Source: Trachelipus rathkii
Taxonomy: Eukaryota; Arthropoda; Malacostraca; Isopoda; Trachelipodidae
DNA length: 25,267 nucleotides
NCBI GenBank assembly: GCA_015478945.1
Contig: JABUQX010118666.1
Coordinates: 1 to 25,267, forward strand
Reading direction: 5' to 3'
The position numbers and the translations under genes are program-made. The notes beneath the pieces are model-generated. The model made no database searches. It saw only the letters and a list, made by a program, of their open reading frames with translations, and was not told the DNA's origin. Shown here piece by piece: positions 1-11,462 of the stretch (within the stretch, counting starts at the first letter, position 1; every line of letters starts with the position of its first letter).

Positions 1-1
1 A

Positions 2-1304
2 GCTCAGGAAAAGAAATGGAAAATAAATGCTATGGATATTTCAGCAGCATACTTACAAGGAGATACAATAACAAGAAAAGTATATCTAAAACCTCCACCA
101 GAATTTGACAATGGTAAACTTTGGAGACTGAATAAAACCGTATATGGATTACAAGATGCTGCCATGATGTGGTATTTATCATTGAAAAAACAATTAATTA
201 AGTTAGGTTTAAAACAAAGTAAAATGGAACCAACACTATTTACAATGAATAGTTTCATTACATATAACGGATTATTATGTACACATGTAAGATGATCATT
301 TTTTATGGGGTAGGAAGTGAAAAGAATTTGACCCAATCATAATAAAGTAAAATTAAAAAATTATTGGTTTTATATTCTTTATTTGGTGACATTTAGGAAG
401 AATCATTTAAATATTTAGGAGTTCAATTATGTCAGGAAGAAAACATGATAATAATGGAGCAAAATAATTACTGGGAGAAGATTTCAATTAAGGAAATAAA
501 AACAAAAGAAAATAGAATACTTAATAAAAGAGAAGTAAAAGAATACCAACAATTAATAGGGAAAATAAATTGGATGGCAAGAAATACAAGACCAGATTTA
601 GCGTATATAGTTAGTAAAATGAGCAAGGGAGAAAAAGAACTGAGTATTAAAGATTATAAAGAACTTAATAGATTAATAAAAAATACAGAAATGAATTAAA
701 TATAATACAAATAAATAATGAGAAAATTGAGAAATTCATAACATATTGTGACTCATCATTTGCTAATAGAGAAGGAGATAAAACACAATTAGGATGTATA
801 ATTTTTGCTGTTGATAAAAAAGGAAAAATGATACCCATAATGTGGAAATCAAATAAATCAAAGAAAGTGAATCATTCAGTTATACAAGCAGAGGCAAATA
901 GTTTGCTTGAAGGCATTGAACAAACATTATATATTCAAAAAATGTGGGAAGAAATTACCAATAATAAGATACCTATAATTATAAGAACAGATAGTAAGAC
1001 ACTTGTAGATACTCTAATGTCAGAAAGACAATCAAAAATTAAAAGCATGAGGATCATCATATCAGCAATAAGAGAATATCTAAATAATCAGGAAGTAAAA
1101 GAAATAGAATGGGTGAATAGTAATGATCAATTTGCTGATATTTTCACCAAAGAATTACATAATAAAAAAATGAGAAATGTAATCTCTAGAAGAGTAAAGG
1201 ATGAAAATGAAAATAAAACAGCAAATAAGAACTTCTTCAAATGTAAGATGACAAAAAACAAATTTGAAGAAGCAGAGAGGTGGAAGAATGATAAATTCTT
1301 ATAA
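2..1304 (+). pseudogene. Ty1/copia-type pol remnant (reverse transcriptase and RNase H), 5' truncated by window edge
   Basis: This is the C-terminal part of a copia-type polyprotein. Frame 2 is open from the window edge to a TGA at 293-295 and reads a copia RT palm with MDISAAYLQGD (from 32) and VYGLQDAAMMWY. The frame breaks inside the HVDD active-site motif, where one extra A at about 289-290 precedes the two Asp codons at 291-296. Further breaks and a TAG at 394-396 follow. A second open stretch (397-699) holds the connection region with NARPDLAY-like NTRPDLAYIVSKMS. A third frame (about 702-1304) holds RNase H with YCDSSFAN (741 on), QAEANSL, RTDSKTL and the copia end motif NDQFADIFTKEL. 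No gag, integrase or LTR of this element is in the window. Family assignment is firm from the motifs; the element is clearly inactive. Confidence 0.88.
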
Positions 1305-1662
1305 TCATTTCTTCTCATTACAGCAAAAAAAATTGATATAGAATTATTATAATATAGGTGAAAATTTGATTATAATCTTAATTGAGTAATTTATGGTTAA
1401 AAATAAAGAAATAAAATTTAAATATTATAAAAAAGTAAAAGTAAATAAAAAATAAACAAAGTAACAAATAATAAAAATCAAGAAGGAATAAATAAAGAAA
1501 GATATATATATGAACAAGAACAAATCAAGAACAAGAAAAAGAAACTTATATCACAAATTTATGACATCTTCAATCCAAATTAAAAATGGAAATAAAAACT
1601 CCAACCAGTAATATCTTCGAGAATAAATCGAATGGTAAGAATAACTACATTTTACTTTAATC
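1305..1662. other. A-rich sequence without recognised gene
   Basis: This stretch follows the copia RNase H stop. It is strongly A-rich (long runs of aaataaa and agaaa type). It may be the 3' untranslated part or LTR remnant of the copia element, but no second LTR is available to define one. No reading frame or RNA gene is supported. Confidence 0.5.
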
Positions 1663-1687
1663 AATAATAATAATAATAATAATAATA
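1663..1687. repeat. (AAT)n microsatellite
   Basis: A short run of about eight AAT units. Confidence 0.85.
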
Positions 1688-1702
1688 CTTTAATTTTTGT
1701 TG

Positions 1703-1703
1703 C

Positions 1704-1772
<69 letters not shown>

Positions 1773-1799
1773 TATATATATATATATATATAATATATA
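1703..1799. repeat. (TA)n microsatellite
   Basis: An almost pure TA dinucleotide array with occasional AA or AG interruptions. Confidence 0.95.
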
Positions 1800-1834
1800 T
1801 CAGAGGCGGCGACTACACTCGTGCTTAGCACGAG
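1800..1834. repeat. GGCGGCGACT motif with 7-bp perfect hairpin next to (TA)n
   Basis: Immediately after the TA array is CAGAGGCGGCGACT and then ACTCGTGC-TTA-GCACGAG, a hairpin with a perfect 7-bp stem (1818-1824 with 1828-1834). A related block occurs in reverse orientation at 5283-5321, also touching a TA array. This looks like a small repeat unit tied to microsatellites; its identity is unknown. Confidence 0.5.
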
Positions 1835-2115
1835 TTATTATTATAGAAACGAACGAACTTCTTTAAATTTCCTAAAGTTATAATAAAATTCTGTTATTTT
1901 TTGTGAAAATAGGTCATCTGAAAGAATACATTATATAATACAAATGAAAGATTATGTAAAAATTAAACAAAAAGTGTAAGAATCATCGCCATTGAATAAT
2001 GCTTTTTTGTAATCAATTAGTTGTAACTGGTAAGCTTGAGGAGGGGACGATGTGTTGGTTGAGGGGCGGTGTGGGAGTGGGGGGGCTCGGGTTGCCTCTT
2101 CGAAAAAGCGGAAGA
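1835..2115. other. Unrecognised sequence
   Basis: AT-rich with a short G-rich island around 2038-2093. No coding frame or RNA gene is supported. Confidence 0.5.
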
Positions 2116-2265
2116 AAATTTGAAGACTGTGTACAATACATATTCGTGAATTAAATTTTTTTTCAAGTTGTTTTTTTTTTCCTACCTAGGAAATTTGAAG
2201 ACTGTGTACAATACATATTCGTGAATTAAATTTTTTTTCAAGTTGTTTTTTTTTTCCTACCTAGG
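2116..2265. repeat. Perfect 75-bp tandem duplication
   Basis: Unit 1 spans 2116-2190 and unit 2 spans 2191-2265. The two units read identically, including the T8 and T10 homopolymers, and both end in CCTACCTAGG. Perfect identity implies a recent event or an assembly duplication. Confidence 0.92.
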
Positions 2266-2476
2266 AATCTAATAAAACACTCGTTTTATTTAAAAAAACA
2301 ATTAAAATAAACATTTACTTGTTCTTAATGCAAAATAATAAAAATAATTAAATATATTTAAATTCTATCTGAAATTTAAAAAAAAAAAAAAAAAATAGGT
2401 ACCCATAAAATCAACTAAAAGCTTAAGAAAACTGTGAAATATGGATAACTCAAGTATCTCATATAAATATTTTTTT
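2266..2476. other. AT-rich sequence, nothing recognised
   Basis: It contains A and T homopolymers, including an A17-like tract around 2379-2395. No gene is visible. Confidence 0.5.
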
Positions 2477-2612
2477 TTATATATATATATATATATGTAT
2501 ATATGGAAATATATATATTAGTATACTATATTATTTGTAAATATATATATATAATATATATTTGTCAATCTCTGTTATATATATATATATTATATATATA
2601 TATATATGTTAC
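2477..2612. repeat. (TA)n microsatellite, interrupted
   Basis: TA-rich arrays with short unique interruptions. The array ends directly at the 5' boundary of the first LINE copy. Confidence 0.9.
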
Positions 2613-4845
2613 AGATACAGGGTGGAATGGAGAGGTGATGAAAGCGGTTAAAGGTAAAAAAAGAAGCGTGGTTGAAATGTACCTAAAAGCAATGAATGAA
2701 GTTTCAAAAGAACAGATGGCCTTGGAATTATAAAGGAGGAAAAAAGAAATAACTAAAAGGTGCATACGTAGGAGAAAAACATGAGGGTAAATGACAGTTT
2801 GGAAGGAGGATGATGAGGACATACAAGGGAATAGGAAGCTCTTCTGGAAGGAAGCGCGGAAAAGCGTTAAAATGAGAATAGGGGAATCTGCTTAGAATAA
2901 TGAATACGGATGGTGCTTTTGTAACTGATGAAATGATGTGAGGGGAGTGTGGAGAACACTTCGAAAATCTGCACAATATTTAACAGTAATGATGAGGTGT
3001 TAGTGAGTGTGTGTGGTTTTGATGGTGCAGAGAAGGAATAGGTTTTTGGGGATGAGGTTATTAGTAGAGGAGGAGGTAATGGGTAATGTGAGAAAGTTGA
3101 AGAATGGTAATCTGCAGGTATAGATGAAATTTCCTTAGTGAAATGCTCAAGAGCGGAGGCGAGATGGTGGTGATTGATTGGAAGTTGTGTAATAAGCGTT
3201 TATGGAGGGTATATCCAAGTGATTGGAGGAGAGCGGTAATATTACCCTTATATAAGGGTAAGGGAGAAAAGGGGAACTGGAGAAATGATAGGGGAATAAG
3301 TTTATTGAGTGTGTAGTAGGGAAAGGTATATGCTGGTATTTTGGGTTGAAATAGAGTGCGTCGAGTGACTGAGGGACTGGTTGGTGAAGAACAAAGAGAA
3401 CAAGGTGCGTCTAGGAGTGGTAGAGGATGTGTGGGAATCAAATCTTTACATTGAAAACAAATGATGAGAAAATGAGGAGAAGAATAAATTATATTTAGCT
3501 TTTATGGATTTACAACAGGCGTATGATACGAGGTTAATAAGGAGAAGCTTTATGGCAGGTATTATGATATATGGTGTTGGTGGTCGGCTTTCTGAATGGA
3601 ATCAAAAGTATGTCTGGATAGTGAAGCGTGTGTAAGAATAATGGTGTCAATGGTGATTTGGTTTAGGAATAATAGCGGAGTGAGACAGGGGTGTTGTTAT
3701 GTCTCCCTTGGTTATTTAATGTATATATGGATGGGGTTATGAAAGAATTCGAAGGTGGGGATGGCAGAAATGGTGTTAGAATGATGGAGAATGAGAGGAG
3801 TGGAGGTGCCCTACCTATTATATGCGGATGATTTTGGTTTTGTGTGGCAATCTGAAGAGAGTTTGAGAAGGATTTGGTAAGAGAGATTTGGCAGGGTATG
3901 TAAAGGAGGGGTTTGAAAGTAAACGTAGAATAAGAGTAAGGTTATGATTGGGGTGAGTGAGGACATCCTCAGTGTGAAGTTATGTTAGATGATGAGCAGC
4001 TGGAAGCAGTGTCTGAGTTTAAATATTTAGGTATGTGTTGGATGAGAGGGACGGATGATGCAGAGTGTAGTAGGAAAGTTGTGCATGGCAGGAAGGTTGA
4101 TGGTGCAATTAAATCGTTGGTGAAGTGTAAAGGGACTAAGTCTGAGTGCGCTAGAGTCTTACATGAGGTATGTTGTTTCCTGTGTTATTGTATGGTAGTG
4201 AGACTAGGTCTGGAATAAGAAGTATAGATCTTAAAGTTCAATGTGTTCAGATGGACAATCTTAGGGGATGCTAGGTGTGAAAAGAATGATAAAATTGAGG
4301 AATGAAGGTATTAGAGAGTGTGTGGTGTGAAGAAAGGGGTAATGAGAGATAAATGAAAGTATGTTGAGATGGTTTGGTCATGTGGAAAGGAAAGATGATA
4401 GTCGGTTGGTTAAGCGGATGTATGGTGGAGAGTGTGTTGGGAACCGACTGGCTGGGAGACCGAAGAGAAAGTGGATTGAGTCGGTGAACGAATGTTCTGA
4501 AGGAGAGAAATGTGAGTTTTGGCAGAGGCGAGATAAAGGTGCATGATAGGAGAGAATGGGCGGGTTTGTATGGGGGTAGGGTTGTGGCCCGCCCTGGGCC
4601 AAGGGAATGAACCATTACACTGACGATTTAGCCAATATGTGAGGGTCCCGTCGCCGCGTCCCATGAAGCTCTAGGGTGGGATTTTCTGTTCTGTGAGTTC
4701 TCATTAATTAATGGTACAGAGGGGCGGTAAGGCTGGGCTTTCCTTTCGCCTTTGTCATATTCTTCTACTGCTTTTCCTTTCCGATGACATGACACGCACC
4801 TTACCCCAGTCTTGGTGCAAAGAAGGAAGATAAAGAAAAAAGAAA
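2613..4845 (+). pseudogene. LINE (non-LTR retrotransposon) ORF2 remnant, copy 1
   Basis: A 5'-truncated, frameshifted endonuclease-reverse transcriptase ORF lacking the endonuclease. Recognisable pieces in order: the pre-RT region (about 2613-2900, WNGEVMKAVKGKKRS); RT motif around 3220-3310 (DWRRAVILPLYKGK); FMDLQQAYD at about 3501-3528; the catalytic YADD at 3821-3832, still intact; FKYLGM (ORF piece 3982-4218); and a C-terminal segment LRWFGHVERKDD followed by GRPKRKW (4361-4546). A 3' untranslated part continues to an A/G-rich end that merges into (TA)n at 4846. Frame changes are frequent, so it is dead. The same family recurs at 5491-7634, 23003-23345, 23486-24708 and 24950-25267. The family resembles LINEs common in decapod genomes; I cannot assign the clade with certainty. 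Confidence 0.85.
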
Positions 4846-4857
4846 GAATATATATTA

Positions 4858-4911
<54 letters not shown>

Positions 4912-4930
4912 TATTATATATTATATATAT
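4846..4930. repeat. (TA)n microsatellite at LINE 3' end
   Basis: A TA array directly following the A/G-rich 3' end of LINE copy 1. Copy 4 has the same A/G-rich to TA transition in reverse orientation, so TA may be the LINE's own 3' tail. Confidence 0.9.
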
Positions 4931-5321
<391 letters not shown>

Positions 5322-5373
<52 letters not shown>

Positions 5374-5403
5374 TATATTATATAAATATATATTTAGACA
5401 AAC

Positions 5404-5479
<76 letters not shown>

Positions 5480-5490
5480 CTATATATTTA
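5322..5490. repeat. (TA)n microsatellite
   Basis: TA arrays with short interruptions, ending at the 5' boundary of LINE copy 2. Confidence 0.93.
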
Positions 5491-7634
5491 AAGCACCTGA
5501 TGAAGTTTCAAAAGAAAGATGTTTGGAATTATACAAGGAGGAAAAAAGAAATACTAAAAGGTGCATACGTAAAAGAAAAAAAATAAAAAGAGGTAAATGA
5601 ACAGTTTGGAAGGAGGATGAATGGGGATTTGCAAGGGAATAGGAAGCTCTTCTGGAAAGAAACGAGAAAGGTTAAGAATGAGAATAAGGGGAATCTGCTT
5701 AGAATAATGAATTGGGATGGTGCTTTCGTAACTGATGAAATAGATGTGAAGGGGGTGTGGAGTTAACACTTCGAAAATCTGCATAGCATTGGCAGTAATG
5801 AAGAGGTGATAGTGAATGTGCGTGGGTTTGATGGTGCAAGAAGGAATAGGTATTTTGGAGATGATGTCATTAGTAAGGAGGAGGATGGGTGGGGTAAAGA
5901 TTTGGGGGTAAAAGAAAGGGTTTTTGAGGGGAAAAGGCCCCCCCTGAAGAATGGTAATCTGCAGTAAAAGATGAAATTACTGGTGAAATGATTAAGAACG
6001 GAGGCGAGTTGGTGATTGATTGGATTTGTAAGTTGTGTAACACAACATTTAAGGAGGGTATTGTTCTGAGGGATTGAAGGAGAGCAGTAATAGTACTCTT
6101 ATATAGGGGTAAGGGAGATAAGGGTGACTGTAGGAATTATAGGGGAATTAGTTTATTGAGTGTTGTAGGGAAGATATATGCTGGTATTTTGGTCGAAAGA
6201 GTGCGTCGAGTGACTGAAGGACTGATTGGTGAAGAACAAGGTGAGTTTAGGAGTGGTAGAAGATGTTTGGATCAAATCTTTACATTAAAACAAATGAGGA
6301 AGAAGAATAAATTGTATTAAGGTTTTATGGATTTGCAACAGGCGTATGATAGGATTAATAGGGAAGCTCTATGGCAGGTCTTAGTAATATATGGTGTTGG
6401 TGGTAAGATTCTGAATAGAATCAAAAGTATGTATGACAATAGTGAAGCGTGTGTAAGAATAAATTGAGTCGAAAGTGATTGGTTTAATTGGTTTAGCGGA
6501 GTGAGGTAGGGATGTGTTATGTCTCCTTGGTTATTCAATTTGTATATGGATAGGGTTATGAAAGAATTAGAGGTGGGGGTGGATGTAGATGGTGTTAGAA
6601 TGATGGAGAATCGAAGAAGTGGAGGGTTCCCTACATATTATATGAGGGTAATTTGGTTTTGTTAGGCGAATCTGAAGAGAGTTTGAGAGGATTGTTTGAG
6701 AGATTTGGTATGGTCTGTAAAAGGGGGGGTTTGAAAGTAAGCGTAGATAAGAGTAAGGTTATGGTTGAGTGGACAGTCCTCGGTGTGAAGTTATGTTAGA
6801 TGGTGCTCAGCTGGAAAAAGTGTCCGAGTTTAAATATTTAGGATGAAAAAGAAACAGATGATGCAGAGTGTAGTAGGAAAGTTGTGAGTGTAAGGAAGAT
6901 GGCTGGTGAAATTAAATCGTTGGTGGATGTTAAGGGACTAAGTCTCGAGTGCGCCAGGGTTTTAAATGAGGGTATGTTGTTACCTGTGTTAATGTATAGG
7001 AGTGAGACTATGGTCTGGAATAAGATGTATAGATCTAAAGTACAATGTGTTCAGATGGACAATCTTAGGGGCGTGTTAGGTGTGAGAATTGATAAAATGA
7101 GGAATGAACGTATTAGAGAGTTGTGTGGTGAGAAGAAAGGTGTAAATGAGAGAAAGTACGTTGAGATGGTTTGGTCATGTGTTAAGGATGGATGATAGTT
7201 GGTTGGTTAAGCGGATGTATAGTGGTGAGTGTGCTGGGAATCGACAGGCTGGGAGACCGAAGAAAAAGTAGATGGAGTCAGTAAAGGAATGCCTGGAGGA
7301 GAGAAATGTGAGTTTGGCAGAGGCGGGAAGAAAGGTGCATAATAAGAGTGAATGGCAGGGTTTTGTAAGGGTGTATGGTTGTGGCCCACCTGTGGCATGG
7401 GATGAGTTCCACATTGACAAGATGCCATAGTGAGGGTCCGTCGAGGTTCCGTGAAGCTCTAGGGTGGATTTCCTGACTGCCACGAGTTCTCCCTAATAGG
7501 TATAGAGGGAGCGGTAAGGCTGGGCTTTCTTTTCGACTTATGTCATATTCTTCTACTACTTTTCTGTTTCTGGTGCATGTCACGCGCCTTAACCCCAGTC
7601 TTGGAAAAAAGGTAGATGATTGTTTATGTTTATG
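5491..7634 (+). pseudogene. LINE ORF2 remnant, copy 2
   Basis: The same family and orientation as copy 1. It starts slightly further downstream, at the sequence homologous to about 2693. Visible pieces: the RT region with a DW/LYRGKGDKG-like block (about 6070-6130); SGRRCLDQIFTLKQ (about 6250-6295); FMDLQQAYDR (about 6322-6350); a degraded active site, where the YADD position near 6640 reads TAT GAG GGT AAT; VSEFKYLG near 6820; and an open stretch at 6884-7195 covering the C-terminal part with LECARVL, VQMDNLRGVLGVR and IRELCGEKKG. The GRPKKK-like end follows near 7250, then a 3' untranslated part ending CCCCAGTCTTGG. Copy 2 aligns closely with copy 1 but shares few of its frame breaks, so they are separate insertions or an old duplication that decayed independently. 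Confidence 0.85.
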
Positions 7635-7746
7635 TTATGTTATATATATATCTATATTTTAGATTATATTATACAGATATATATATTATAATATATATAT
7701 ATATATATTATATATATATAGTATATATATAAAAATATATATTATA

Positions 7747-7785
<39 letters not shown>
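7635..7785. repeat. (TA)n microsatellite
   Basis: TA arrays with interruptions directly after the 3' end of LINE copy 2. Confidence 0.92.
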
Positions 7786-7786
<1 letters not shown>

Positions 7787-8768
7787 AGTTACTCGGAATG
7801 GCAGTTGCTTGTGCATATTTTTTCGTGCTCGCATATAATATTACGTAGTGATGGAAAAATTCTCCGCATTGCCCTATTTCCTGATGAATTCCGGTGCCTT
7901 TCATGTCATTCTTTCCCTCGCTCTTCGTCTTTGTTCTGTGTGTGTGTTTTGTGGTGCCGTTGGTAAATCCGACAAATTTCACGTTTCAACTAGAACGGTT
8001 GATGTTGCACTTTTTTGTTTTGGGATGGCACTACTTGCTTTTTAAGTTTTTCATAACTTGTATTTCTGTGTGCGGATAGTCCTCTTCAAATAGTCTTCGC
8101 GAAGAAGCCTTTATATACTTATCTATTTACTCCTAGGAATAATTTCCTTTCTTCATAACTCAATTTCCTACCATAATCTTTCAACCATCAACAAAATCCT
8201 CCCTATTCCATCTTTCCCAAGGTTACATGAGTGCACTGGCTGGTTGGTCTCGTGCATGGCGAAAGATTTTTTTATTTGAGGAGCACTATATTTACTCCTT
8301 CCCTTTTCAAAGCTCTTATGCCAAAATACTTGACTGGTCCAAGGGAGGCATAACAGGTCATCACTTCATTTAGCAGCAGACACTTTAACGTCGTGATATG
8401 AGAGTTGCTTGATGTAATCAATTTATTTTGGACTTATCGTCGCTAGCACCGCGCTAGGTTTCTTTTCATGTTTTTGGATTGTTTAGTCCTGTGACTGTAA
8501 CAAATTAATAATAAAAATCGATATTTTCATTAATCAGCTGATAAAAAAATAAATCACAGACTTTTCCAACACCACTATATATAGTTTAATTTAGGGCAAG
8601 AAATTAAATTATAAGAAATAGTGATAGAGAAAGAAAGAGAGAGAAAAAAAGAAGACAATTCCACTCATACCTTGTCCTTAAACGTTTTCCAAACGAAAAG
8701 AGTCACTTTGTCCTGACTTTTCCCACTCTTCAACTTCTTCCATGTTAACTGGCCTTTCGCTTTTGAAA
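7786..8768. other. Unrecognised unique sequence
   Basis: Roughly 1 kb with more balanced base composition than its surroundings. The two short open frames around 7848-8079 are overlapping low-complexity frames rich in Phe and Cys and match no family I know. A 12-bp palindrome TCTTCGCGAAGA lies near 8091-8102. No exon, tRNA or transposon signature is convincing. Confidence 0.5.
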
Positions 8769-8829
8769 AAAAAAATAAAAATAATCAATAATAAAATAAT
8801 TAATAAATAATAATAATTAATTAATAATC

Positions 8830-8876
<47 letters not shown>
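8769..8876. repeat. (AAT)n-rich microsatellite
   Basis: Degenerate AAT/TAA repeats becoming pure (AAT)n from about 8830 to 8876. Confidence 0.93.
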
Positions 8877-9085
8877 CTTTATTCAGTTAAAAAAGAAAAG
8901 CTTACAGCATGGCACAATCAAATTACAAAGTATTATATATGTAGAGAAGTGGAAAGGGCTATAAACGTTAACGATTAAGTCTATGAGAATATCATACTTC
9001 AGGCAATATCTATCTATCTATCCATCATGTTTAGGAAACATGTATTATTATCAATTTAATAAGAAAAAATATACATTAATATTTA
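8877..9085. other. AT-rich sequence, nothing recognised
   Basis: Contains a short ATCT/TATC run near 9008-9022. No gene is visible. Confidence 0.45.
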
Positions 9086-9090
9086 TTTTA

Positions 9091-9272
9091 GGTTGCGCAT
9101 GCAGGAGCTGCTAACTGAACACAAGGATTTAGGAACATATTATCACCTATGAAAGGAAGAGATTAACAAGATGAAAGAGTAAGGTTATCTTGATGATCGG
9201 GTGAATAGAATCTGGGGGAAAAACAGTCGGTCTGACAGCTTTGATGGCCACAGACGGGTTTGTGCTCAGCAT
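9091..9272 (+). other. Exon-like fragment, possible decayed DNA-transposon ORF
   Basis: A pyrimidine-poor but AG-ending boundary (TTATTTTAG, 9083-9091) is followed by a frame reading RLRMQELLTEHKDLGTYYHL, then a stop and KEEINKMKE. The pattern GxYHxLxxEL recalls the N-terminal part of Harbinger-type nucleases of arthropods, but the match is short and interrupted. This is the left flank of the LTR retrotransposon insertion, and the right flank (from 21388) does not extend a recognisable frame. Treat it as a weak guess. Confidence 0.2.
9268..9271. repeat. Left target-site duplication AGCA
   Basis: AGCA precedes the 5' LTR and AGCA follows the 3' LTR at 21388-21391. At 5 bp the comparison is AGCAT against AGCAG. 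A 4-5 bp duplication is what integrases of this class make. Confidence 0.65.
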
Positions 9273-10305
9273 TGTGTGATCTGTAGGTAGGTAAGTATGT
9301 TTAAAAGTATAAGTCCGAGATGAATGATAGTCAGGCAGGCCACTTTGAATTCAAAGGATGTCCAGGTATGTGAAGAGAGTCTATTTTTTGTTATGTTTGT
9401 ATCATATTGCTTTATTGCTTCATTGCTTATTATTATTTATTTTTATCTACCTGGGGGCATGAATTAAAGCGACTGTGAACACGTTGGTGTGCTGTTTGGA
9501 TAGCGTGGCCTAAAGTTCGATTTCCTGGTTCATCGGTGTTACCACCTGCATAGGGATAAAGCACGTTAAAAAGGGTTAGTAAAAGGTAGTTTATATTCAT
9601 TATGATTGTGAAGCTGAGGAATGAGGGATTGTGAGATGAGTGATTGAGGGAGTGTATGGTGTGTGAATCAGAGTGGGGGGTGACGAGCTCACTTGATAAG
9701 ATTACTGGCCGCTATCGTTTCTTTATTTATCTTCGGTTGTTGGTTTACCTTGTTTCTTTCTTTTTCTCTCGCGGCGCGGAGCTCCGAATTTCCTATTAGG
9801 ATGCAAGTAGAGTGTGTGTTGGATGTTACTGTTTTTTTTTTGACTTGTTGACTTCTTAGTTTTTTTTCTTTTCCAGTTTTATACCCGAGTGCTGAAGCAC
9901 AGTGGTTTCTACCAGAGGGTATATTTTTTTTGTTTAAATAATTGTTGGCTTATGTTTTGGATGACTGTGGTGGTGCACACGAGAAGATTGACGATTTCAC
10001 GCTTGACGAGAGAAAGGTAATATATAATATTTTTTTATCTTATAATTTATTTTATTTTTATTGCTTATTCCTTTATTACTGATTATTATTATTATTGATT
10101 TTTATTATTATTATTTTTGTTATGTTGTGTGAAGCGAAATGTGTTTTTAGTTTTTAAAGTTCGTTTTTTCTATTTTTTTAGTTTTGTTCTTCGTCCGTTC
10201 AAAGGGTTTGGTTTTGTGTTTGGTTTGAAGACTGGTGTGCTCCTCCCTACTCAGCCTGAGGGAAGGAACAAGCTTGATTGTCCAGAGTGAGGTAGGAATT
10301 ATTTA

Positions 10306-10309
10306 TTTC

Positions 10310-10366
<57 letters not shown>
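10306..10366. repeat. (TTA)n microsatellite inside the 5' LTR
   Basis: About twenty ATT units. The 3' LTR has the homologous, slightly shorter tract at about 19993-20043. Confidence 0.92.
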
Positions 10367-10367
<1 letters not shown>

Positions 10368-10947
10368 GGTTATTTTATTTATGGTAAAGGAGTGAAAATC
10401 TTTAAGGTGTAATTGTTTTTTCAGTTGGCTGTTTTTTCTTTTGTTTCGTTTGACGGATTGTCAGGGCTTGAAGAGTCAGGAATCGGAATTTTATAGAGAA
10501 AAAAAAACTGGATGATTATCCAGGTAAGGGATATTTATTTATTTATATGCATTATTTGATTTGATGATTTAGGTAATTTTAATTTGATTTCAATTGCATT
10601 ATTTGCTTTATGAATTTGATTGCATCATTTAATTTATGGCTTTGCTTTCATTATTTGCTTTAAGGCATTATTTAATTTAATTATTTAATTTAATGAATTG
10701 AGAATTTAATGAAATTTGTAACGTTAAAGTAACAAACTTTGAATGATTTTTTTTCTATTATTGTTATTATTTATTATATTTATTTTTGCTAAGTTTCATA
10801 ATGGTCAGAATGTTTTTTTCTCTTCTCCAGTTTTTTTTTCCTGGCTTTTTTTTTTTGTTTGCCTTTTACTGGAGTAAAACCCCGGCTCGACTTGGATCGA
10901 CGGCTGATCTGCGCACTCCGCAGGAGAACATTGTAAATATTGTATAT

Positions 10948-10953
10948 AATAAA
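10948..10953 (+). promoter_or_regulatory. Candidate internal polyadenylation signal AATAAA
   Basis: AATAAA follows the last exon-like segment of the LTR (from 10831) and a GC-richer block (CCCCGGCTCGACTTGG on). It could end a transcript spliced from the LTR's exon-like segments. It is conserved at the same place in the 3' LTR (near 20627). Function is inferred. Confidence 0.35.
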
Positions 10954-10964
10954 CTGAAATAACG

Positions 10965-11106
10965 GAAATAAATTGAAATAAAAAGAAATTACAGCTTTTG
11001 AAAATTCTAAATAGAAAAATAGAAAAAGACTATTATATAACAGAAATAAATTGAAATAAAAAGAAATTATTTGAAAATTCTAAATAGAAAAAGACTATTA
11101 TATAAA
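10965..11106 (+). repeat. Tandem duplication of an A-rich block in the LTR
   Basis: Copies at 10965-11040 and 11043-11106 both run from GAAATAAATTGAAATAAAAA to GACTATTATATAA. The 3' LTR holds the same duplication (about 20648-20790), so it predates the insertion. Confidence 0.85.
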
Positions 11107-11107
11107 G
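11101..11107 (+). promoter_or_regulatory. Candidate TATA box TATAAAG
   Basis: TATAAAG lies 474 nt upstream of the LTR polyadenylation signal at 11575, a layout compatible with a promoter at the U3/R border. The same motif is at 20784-20790 in the 3' LTR. In AT-rich DNA a TATA motif is weak evidence. Confidence 0.35.
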
Positions 11108-11462
11108 TGAAAATAGAGAATAATTAAGAAATTAAAAAAGTTGAAAATTGATAAAAAAAATTGAAAATAAGAGAACTATAGATAGAAAGAAAAAAATAGA
11201 AGACACTAAACGTGGCCCGCCCCCCCCAACTATTATATGCAGTAAAGATAGAAAATAATTAAGAGAGAAAAATATAATTTGTATTTTTTAGATATATGTT
11301 ATATATGTTATACTCAAATGATATTGTTTCTTGAGATTCTGAGCAATTGAAAGGTTATATTTTGTTAGGATTTAAGGTTAATTTTTTAGGATTAAGGATA
11401 TTTATTCATTCATTGTAGGATTAAGGTATTATTTTATTGCATTGTAGAATTAAGGTATGTGA

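Noticed and set aside
7848..8079. Two overlapping small frames of 61-65 residues
   Set aside because: They overlap each other in different frames, are rich in Phe, Val and Cys, lie in isolation, and show no family motif.
10306..10366. CRISPR-like or satellite array
   Set aside because: This and similar tracts are simple trinucleotide microsatellites without spacers.
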